Assembly (NCBI GenBank): GCA_963765075.1
Contig: CAVXVA010000008.1
Location: 682,001 to 746,000 of the forward strand
Direction: 5' to 3'
Source: JAENVU01 sp963765075
GTDB lineage: Bacteria > Actinomycetota > Acidimicrobiia > IMCC26256 > JAENVU01
Length of the DNA stretch: 64,000 bases
The notes beneath the pieces are model-generated. The model was given only the letters and a program-made list of their open reading frames with translations, was not told the DNA's origin and did no database searches. A program made the translations under genes and the position numbers. This document shows positions 58,528-64,000 of this stretch, in pieces. The first letter of the stretch is position 1; every line of letters begins with the position of its first letter.

Positions 58528-58926
58528 TCAGCGTCCGCGCCGACGCTCGAGTTCGGCGGCGAGCGTGAAGAGACCGGTGGCGCTGCACGCGGCGATGACG
58601 GCAACGACCGCGGCGAGGGCCGACCCGAGTGCGATCGAACCGGCTACGACGATCAGGGTGGCGAGGGTGAGGCCGGCGCCGATGATGACGCTTTGGGCCC
58701 GGATCACGGATTCGGGCTCGAGTTGGCCGGTGCCCGGTCGGCGAGGGGCGATGGCGTCGGTCCAGATCCGGCGGATGGGTGAGCGGTCACCGAGGCCCGC
58801 ACCGATGACCGCGATGACCGCCGCAATCGCAATGGCCGTTGCCTGTTGAAACGCGAATCCGCCGAGCAACACCACAACGATGATCGCTTGTTCGAAGCGT
58901 CCGGCGCGGACGTCGATGAGGCGCAT
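58528..58926 (-). CDS. DUF4395-like membrane protein
   Basis: A 132-residue protein with about four hydrophobic spans (AIIVVVLLGGFAFQQATAIAIAAVIAVIGAG; SVIIGAGLTLATLIVVAGSIALGSALAAVVAVIAACS). RAGRFEQAI at the N-terminus and IRRIWTDAIAPRRPGTGQLEPESVIRAQS in the loop resemble the DUF4395 family. Function unknown. TAGCGT (58934-58939, minus strand) is 7 bases from the ATG. It converges with the RmlC-like gene (1 base) and is divergent from the AAA protease. Confidence 0.75.
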   Translation of the reverse strand: MRLIDVRAGRFEQAIIVVVLLGGFAFQQATAIAIAAVIAVIGAGLGDRSPIRRIWTDAIAPRRPGTGQLEPESVIRAQSVIIGAGLTLATLIVVAGSIALGSALAAVVAVIAACSATGLFTLAAELERRRGR

Positions 58927-58966
58927 CGCGGCGACGCTACCGGCGAATCCGTTGTGGCCCCGGAGC

Positions 58967-59032
58967 GGGATCTCATCAAATGTGGGGGGAGATCCCGGAC
59001 ATTCCTCACGTACAGTGGCCGAGATCCACTGT
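58967..59032. promoter_or_regulatory. Two dyads in the AAA-protease promoter region
   Basis: GGGATCTC (58967-58974) and GAGATCCC (58989-58996) are perfect 8-bp arms with a 14-base spacer. ACAGTGG (59012-59018) and CCACTGT (59026-59032) are perfect 7-bp arms, with GAGAT in the loop. They lie 20-85 bases before the ATG at 59053. They may be operators, or form hairpins in the leader. Confidence 0.5.
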
Positions 59033-59052
59033 CGGTGTTGGGGAGAGCTCGT

Positions 59053-60873
59053 ATGGATCTCGGATTGATCGGTGGGTCACAGGTCGTCGGGCGCGATGGT
59101 GACGTTGCCAGAATCCGAGAGGCCGGGCGGCGTCGGCGCCTCATCCGCACGCTGCTGATCGTCCTGTTGGTCATCGACTACCCATTGGCGCGGGCATTGG
59201 GCGGCCATCCGGTCGACTTCAGCATGCCGGCCATCCCCCAGCAGTGGCAGGACATGATCCCGAGCTTCATCTTGATCGGGATCTTGGCGTCGGTGCTCCT
59301 CGTCCCGATGCTCATGATGGGACGCTCGCCGCACACGGTCTACCGACCGAGCGAGATCACCGTCGGTCTCGACGACGTCGTCGGGCTGGGCATGGTCAAG
59401 GACGAGGTGATCAAGACCCTCAACCTCTTCCTCGGGTACCGCACGTTCCGCGATCGGATGGGCGGAAACCCGCGCCGGGCGATCCTGTTCGAAGGTCCTC
59501 CCGGGACCGGCAAGACCTACATGGCCAAGGCGATGGCCCGAGAAGCCGGGGTGCCGTTCCACTTCATCGCCGCGAGTTCGATCCAGTCGCCGTACTTCGG
59601 CCAGACCAACCGCAAGATCGCCAAGTTCTTCAAGCAACTCCGCAAGGCGGCACGTCGTGAGGGCGGTGCCATCGGGTTCATCGAGGAGATCGACGCCATC
59701 GGTGTCGCTCGCAACGGAATGAGGGAGCCCGAAGCTCGCCATGATGCCCACCACTCGCGGACCATCTACCGCGGGCTCGGTGAAGGTTTCGCCGGGGTCA
59801 TCAACGAGCTGTTGATTCAGCTGCAGTCCTTCGACGAGCCCACGGCGGGCGAGAAGTTCCGGGCCTGGTGTCTGAGCAAGGTCAACTGGGTCTTGCCGGC
59901 GCGTTGGGAAATCAAGAAGAAGCCGCCGGTGTCGTCGAACATCCTGGTGATCGGCGCGACCAACCGGGCGTCCGCCCTCGACCCGGCGCTGCTCCGGCCG
60001 GGTCGCTTCGACCGCTCGATCCACTTCGGCCTGCCCGGCAAGGCCGGTCGTCGGGAGATCATCGATTTCTATCTGAACCGCAAGGCGCACGTCCCCGAAC
60101 TCGACAAGGAAGAGCGGCGGGACCAACTCGCGGCGGTGACGATCGGGTATTCGCCGGTCATGATCGAACACCTCTTCGACGAGGCGTTGATCTGGTCGCT
60201 TCGCGACGGCCGCGAGTCGATGGACTGGGCCGACATTCACCAGGCCAAGCTCACCGAGGAAATCGGTCTGGCGAACCCGGTGGACTACACCGATGAAGAG
60301 CGACGGATCATCGCGACCCACGAAGCCGGCCACGCGGTCGTGGCGCACCTGATCGGGGTGGGTCGCAAGCTCGAGGTGCTCTCGATCGTCCGGCGGGCCG
60401 GCTCGCTCGGTCTGCTCGCGCACTCCGACACCGAGGAGCGCTTCCTTCGTAACCGTACGGAGATGCTCTCGCACATCAAGATCAGTTTCGGGGGCATGGT
60501 GGCCGAAGAGCTCTGGTTCGGCGAGTCCGGCACCGGGCCGGGTTCTGACTTGGCCCACGCGACCACGGTCGCGGCCACGATGGTGGGTGCACTCGGGATG
60601 GCCGGCTCGCTCGTGAGCTTCTCGGCGGCCGGCGGCGGGCCGTTGGATGCCGGGCTGGTGACCCGCGTGTTGGCCGACGATTCGGCCCGGCACGAGGTCG
60701 AGACGATCCTCGATCGCTCGAAGGCGTCGGTGAAGGAACTGCTCGACGGCAATCGTCACCTGGTCGAAGCGCTGCGGGACGAACTCCTCGTGCACGACGA
60801 GCTCGTCGGCGACGAGATCACCGGGGTGTTGCACGAGGCCGGCATGGCGAACGCCATCACCACGACCGACTAA
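59053..60873 (+). CDS. Divergent FtsH-like membrane AAA protease
   Basis: A 606-residue protein. Two N-terminal spans (~30-48 and ~70-90). AAA domain: EGPPGTGKTYMAKAM (Walker A), IGFIEEIDAIG (Walker B with Glu in place of the usual Asp), NRASALDPALLRPGRFDRSI (second region of homology with Arg finger). An insertion of ~55 residues separates these. Peptidase domain: THEAGHAVVAHLI zinc motif, with Asp of GPGSDLAHATTVAATMV as third ligand. So it probably unfolds and degrades membrane proteins, but is less conserved than housekeeping FtsH. Start at ATG 59053 is given by the TM layout. Dyads precede it. Confidence 0.84.
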   Translation: MDLGLIGGSQVVGRDGDVARIREAGRRRRLIRTLLIVLLVIDYPLARALGGHPVDFSMPAIPQQWQDMIPSFILIGILASVLLVPMLMMGRSPHTVYRPSEITVGLDDVVGLGMVKDEVIKTLNLFLGYRTFRDRMGGNPRRAILFEGPPGTGKTYMAKAMAREAGVPFHFIAASSIQSPYFGQTNRKIAKFFKQLRKAARREGGAIGFIEEIDAIGVARNGMREPEARHDAHHSRTIYRGLGEGFAGVINELLIQLQSFDEPTAGEKFRAWCLSKVNWVLPARWEIKKKPPVSSNILVIGATNRASALDPALLRPGRFDRSIHFGLPGKAGRREIIDFYLNRKAHVPELDKEERRDQLAAVTIGYSPVMIEHLFDEALIWSLRDGRESMDWADIHQAKLTEEIGLANPVDYTDEERRIIATHEAGHAVVAHLIGVGRKLEVLSIVRRAGSLGLLAHSDTEERFLRNRTEMLSHIKISFGGMVAEELWFGESGTGPGSDLAHATTVAATMVGALGMAGSLVSFSAAGGGPLDAGLVTRVLADDSARHEVETILDRSKASVKELLDGNRHLVEALRDELLVHDELVGDEITGVLHEAGMANAITTTD

Positions 60874-60915
60874 CGCCAAACCGCCGGCGGGGTGGCCGGG
60901 TACCCTCGGACTCCC

Positions 60916-62742
60916 GTGATTGGTCGTCGTCGTCGTTTGACTCCCCAGCAAGAGTCCGATCGGCTGCTTCGACGCGCCGGCTGGCGCTTGATCGGGAGCG
61001 CGGTTCGTCCTCAGCGGTGGTGGGTCACCGGAGGTGTGCTCGCCGGAATCCTCTGGACCGCGGCCAAGCTCACGATTCCGCTGCTCGCCGCCGCGGCCAT
61101 CGACGACGGGATGCGTTCGGGCGACAGCGGCAAGGTCGTTCGCTTGACCCTGCTGATCGTGGCGATCGGCGTGATCCAAGCGGTCTGTACCGGACTCCGT
61201 CGCTACGCGGCGTTCCGGATCGCCCTGCGCACCGAGACCGACTTGCGCCAGCGGCTCTTTGCCCATCTGCAGCGCCTCCACTTCGCGTTCCACGACCAGG
61301 CCCAGACCGGCCAGCTGATGGCGCGGGCGAACACCGACCTCCAGCAGGTCCAGACCGTGGTCGTCCTGATCCCGTTGACGGTGGCGAGCTTCTTCACGAT
61401 GGGCGGTGTGCTCACCATCATGGTGGTGAAGTCGGGCGCGCTGGCGCTGCTCGCGCTCGGCGCGCTTCCGTTCTTGAATCTCGCGGCGACCCGGTTTTCC
61501 CGGCGGATCGCGCCGGTCAACCTGGAGTTGCAGCAGGAACTCGCGGATCTCTCGGGCGTGGTCGAGGAGACGTTCTCCGGCGTGCGGGTGGTCAAGGGGT
61601 TCGGCGTCGAGCAGCAGCAGGTGCGGCGGCTCCAGGTTGAGGCCGACTCGGTACTCGACCGGTCGCTCGCCGCGGCGCGGTTGCGAGCCGGATTCATGCC
61701 GCTCGTCGACTTCCTGCCGACGGTCTCGATGGTGGCGATTCTCTGGTACGGCGGGCACCAGGTGCTCGACGGTCAGCTGCAGGTGGGGGACATCCTCGCC
61801 TACAACCTCTACATCCTGATGTTGATTTGGCCCTTACGCATGATCGGCATGCTCATCGCGCAGGCGTCGCGCGCGTCGGCGGGCGCGGGCCGGGTGCACG
61901 AGATCCTGGAGACCGACCTGGCGATCGCCGACCCGGCCGTGAGCACCGGCGAGCCCCTTCCCGCGGGACCCGGCGAGCTGCGCTTCGAGGGTGTCGGATT
62001 CGGATACGGCCCGGGTCGTTCGGTGCTCGACCACCTGGACTTGGTGATCCGCGGTGGGGAAGCGGTCGCCATCGTCGGCGCGACCGGAAGCGGCAAGACG
62101 ACGGTCGCGCGGTTGGTCCCGAGGTTCTACGACGTCGACGAGGGCCGCATCCTGCTGGACGGCGTCGACCTGAGGAACGTTCCGGTCGCCGATCTCCGCC
62201 GGTCGATCGGGATCGTGTTCGAGGACACGTTCCTCTTCTCCGACTCGGTGCGCGAGAACATCGCGTTTGCCGATCCGGAGGCGCCCCTCGCGGCGGTCGA
62301 GCGCGCGGCGAGGCTCGCGGGCGCGTCCGAGTTCATCGAGGCGCTCCCCAACGGTTACGACACGGTCATCGGCGAACACGGCTTCTCGCTGTCGGGCGGT
62401 CAGCGTCAGCGCATCGCCATTGCGCGTGCGGTATTGGCCGACCCGAGAGTGTTGATTCTCGACGACGCGACCTCGTCGGTGGACCCGACCAAGGAACACG
62501 AGATCCGTTCCGCACTGGGCGAGGTGATGAACGGGCGAACGACGCTGATCATCGCTCACCGTCCGGCCACGATCGCGCTCGCCGATCGGGTGGTGCTGAT
62601 CGGCGATGGTCATGTGATCGCGTCCGGAACGCATCAGGAACTGCTCGCGACGAACGACGACTACCGCCGGGTCTTGGCCAGCGCATCGCTTGCTTCGGTG
62701 GAAGGCAACGCGGGCGACCCCGTGCCGGAGGTGCCGCGGTGA
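60916..62742 (+). CDS. ABC exporter half-transporter with degenerate ATPase site
   Basis: About 608 residues, six spans plus NBD. GATGSGKTTVARLV (Walker A), LSGGQRQRIAIARAVL (signature), LILDDATSSVDP (Walker B followed by Asp rather than the catalytic Glu), IIAHRPATIALADRV (H-loop). This Asp marks the degenerate half of heterodimeric exporters such as TM287/288. The next gene would be the other half, with which it overlaps (GTGA). GTG at 60916 is chosen because TACCCT (60901-60906) is 9 bases before it; GTG at 60892 is the alternative. It follows the AAA protease by 42 bases. Confidence 0.84.
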   Translation: MIGRRRRLTPQQESDRLLRRAGWRLIGSAVRPQRWWVTGGVLAGILWTAAKLTIPLLAAAAIDDGMRSGDSGKVVRLTLLIVAIGVIQAVCTGLRRYAAFRIALRTETDLRQRLFAHLQRLHFAFHDQAQTGQLMARANTDLQQVQTVVVLIPLTVASFFTMGGVLTIMVVKSGALALLALGALPFLNLAATRFSRRIAPVNLELQQELADLSGVVEETFSGVRVVKGFGVEQQQVRRLQVEADSVLDRSLAAARLRAGFMPLVDFLPTVSMVAILWYGGHQVLDGQLQVGDILAYNLYILMLIWPLRMIGMLIAQASRASAGAGRVHEILETDLAIADPAVSTGEPLPAGPGELRFEGVGFGYGPGRSVLDHLDLVIRGGEAVAIVGATGSGKTTVARLVPRFYDVDEGRILLDGVDLRNVPVADLRRSIGIVFEDTFLFSDSVRENIAFADPEAPLAAVERAARLAGASEFIEALPNGYDTVIGEHGFSLSGGQRQRIAIARAVLADPRVLILDDATSSVDPTKEHEIRSALGEVMNGRTTLIIAHRPATIALADRVVLIGDGHVIASGTHQELLATNDDYRRVLASASLASVEGNAGDPVPEVPR

Positions 62743-64000
62743 GGGCCGGCCACGTCGATACCAGCCCGGTCGACGACGAATCCCGTCTCGATCGCGACTC
62801 GGCCCGGCAGGTGCTCCGCCGCCTGAGCCGGATGTTGGTGCCGTACCGGCGGCCGATCATCGTCGCGACCTTCGTGCTCGTCGCCCAGACCGGCTGCCTC
62901 TTGGCCGGACCGGCGTTGGTGCGTGCGGGCGTCGACCACGGCCTGGTCGCGCGTGATGCCGCGGCGCTCAACCGTGCGGCCATCGCGTACCTGATTGTCG
63001 CGGTCATCGGGTTGGTCCTGGGTCGCGCCGTGATCTGGCTGGTCGCACGCACGGGCGAGCGGTTCTTGCGCGAACTTCGCGAGCGACTGTTCCGGCACAT
63101 GACGTCGTTGTCGCTCGACTTCTTCGATCGGGAGAAGACGGGGCGCCTCGTGTCGCGGATGACGTCGGACATCGATGCGCTGCAGGAACTCATCAGCCAA
63201 GGGCTGGTGATGTTCGTGCAGAACTTCCTGATCTTCGTCGGCGCGATCGTGGTGATCGTCACCATGAGCTGGCAGCTCAGTGTGGGGGTCCTCCTCATTG
63301 TCCCACCGGTGGTGTTCGCGAGTCGGTGGTTCCGGGCTCGCTCGAACCTCGCGTACCTCGAAGTGCGAGAGCGGATCGGCGAGAACTTGGCCACGCTGCA
63401 GGAAGGCCTCGAAGGAGTCCGGGTTGTGCAGGCGTTCGGTCAGGAACGGGGCTGGATCAAGCGGTTCCATTCCACGAACGAGCACCAATACGAGGCCAAC
63501 CTCGAGACGGTTCGCATCTCGGCGAAGTACTTCCCGTTCGTCGAGTTCACCGGGGTGGTGGGTGTCGCGGTCATCGTCGGGTTGGGTGGCGTGCTGGTGG
63601 ACCAATCGGTGGTGTCCGTCGGGACCGTGCTCGCGTTTGTCCTGTACCTCAACAACCTGTTCGAGCCGATCCAGCAACTCAGCCAGCTCTACAACACGGT
63701 GCAGTCGGCCGGAGCGGCGCTCCACAAGATCTTCGGCTTGCTCGACACAGCCCCGTCGATCGGCGAGAAGCCCGGTGCGGTCGATCTCCCTGCCCGCGGC
63801 TCGCTGGAAGTTGCCGACGTCACCTTCGCGTACGGCAACGATCTTCCCGACCTCGACGGCGTGGTGCATCCGCTCGGACCCGAGGTGCTGCGCAAGGTGT
63901 CGATCGACGTCGCGGCCGGGGAACGGGTTGCGCTCGTGGGCCCGACCGGCGCGGGAAAGTCGACGCTCGCGAAGTTGATGGCCCGGTTCTACGATCCGCG
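62739..64000 (+). CDS. ABC exporter half-transporter (partial, cut by window end)
   Basis: The first ~420 residues of a half-transporter. The GTG start overlaps the previous stop (GTGA). The membrane domain has six spans, e.g. PIIVATFVLVAQTGCLLAGPALV, AIAYLIVAVIGLVLGRAVIWL and VGVLLIVPPVVF; EKTGRLVSRMTSDIDALQELIS and LATLQEGLEGVRVVQAFGQE are the coupling regions. The nucleotide domain begins with LEVADVTFAYGND and Walker A GPTGAGKSTLAKLM near the very end. The signature and Walker B are outside the window. It likely pairs with the preceding half to make a heterodimeric drug or lipid exporter. Confidence 0.87.
   Translation, partial: MRAGHVDTSPVDDESRLDRDSARQVLRRLSRMLVPYRRPIIVATFVLVAQTGCLLAGPALVRAGVDHGLVARDAAALNRAAIAYLIVAVIGLVLGRAVIWLVARTGERFLRELRERLFRHMTSLSLDFFDREKTGRLVSRMTSDIDALQELISQGLVMFVQNFLIFVGAIVVIVTMSWQLSVGVLLIVPPVVFASRWFRARSNLAYLEVRERIGENLATLQEGLEGVRVVQAFGQERGWIKRFHSTNEHQYEANLETVRISAKYFPFVEFTGVVGVAVIVGLGGVLVDQSVVSVGTVLAFVLYLNNLFEPIQQLSQLYNTVQSAGAALHKIFGLLDTAPSIGEKPGAVDLPARGSLEVADVTFAYGNDLPDLDGVVHPLGPEVLRKVSIDVAAGERVALVGPTGAGKSTLAKLMARFYDP

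Noticed and set aside
59077..61758. 893-residue minus-strand open frame across the AAA protease and ABC exporter
   Set aside because: Opposite-strand shadow of two well-supported genes; composition is Arg/Asp/Glu-rich low-complexity as expected for antisense of GC-rich DNA.
1..64000. CRISPR array, rRNA operon, phage or transposase genes
   Set aside because: No regularly spaced repeats, no rRNA-like stretches and no recognisable mobile-element proteins were found.

Overview
The window is GC-rich, densely coding DNA from a Gram-positive actinobacterium. Features pointing there are LPXTG-type wall-anchored proteins, an F420-type LLM oxidoreductase and PPOX protein, a DUF35/thiolase pair, several acyl-CoA dehydrogenases, an NlpC/P60 hydrolase, and many genes that look leaderless. 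The mix resembles Acidimicrobiia, but that placement is an inference from gene content. No rRNA, CRISPR array, integrase, transposase or prophage was seen. One tRNA gene (tRNA-Leu, TAA) is present.

Layout. 1-9.9 kb: end of a class V aminotransferase, SRPBCC protein, EEP nuclease, oligoribonuclease divergent from a large acyl-CoA synthetase plus GNAT, then a minus-strand run (MATE exporter, PlsC-like acyltransferase, NAD epimerase, enoyl-CoA hydratase, membrane protein). 10-13.3 kb: a small conserved ORF running into tRNA-Leu, a repeat-rich non-coding stretch, an LPXTG protein with neocarzinostatin-like repeats, and a secreted esterase. 13.5-19.6 kb: a double acyl-CoA dehydrogenase, SCP2-type thiolase with its DUF35 partner, and a citrate synthase fused to CBS domains. 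19.7-22.5 kb: a SipW/ER-type signal peptidase with three secreted proteins. 22.5-31.5 kb: crotonase/phosphatase/HAD operon, acidic secreted protein, ECF sigma with membrane anti-sigma, LLM oxidoreductase, frameshifted esterase-thioredoxin fusion, second LPXTG protein, selD, and an NlpC/P60 hydrolase. 31.8-42 kb: small enzymes, an AbiEi/DUF559-like protein between two copies of a hairpin repeat, a malyl-CoA lyase-like protein, a sarcosine-oxidase-like flavoenzyme, a methylsuccinyl-CoA dehydrogenase-like enzyme, and a membrane SGNH hydrolase. 42-47.5 kb: MarR-controlled ABC exporters (one frameshifted) and an acyl-CoA dehydrogenase. 47.6-64 kb: PIG-V-like mannosyltransferase, lipoprotein, pirin, MaoC hydratase, DUF305/CDF pair, SDR, hydrolase, second ABC-2 exporter, MBL/flavin reductase/RmlC-like operon, a divergent FtsH-like AAA protease, and a heterodimeric ABC exporter cut by the window end.

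Functional themes are acyl-CoA and C5/C6 CoA-ester metabolism, cell-surface proteins with their own processing peptidase, and drug/lipid export. Regulatory sequence is sparse but patterned. A TANNNT box lies 6-9 nt before the start codon of many first genes, which fits leaderless transcription. Related hairpin repeats lie directly behind stop codons at several gene ends.
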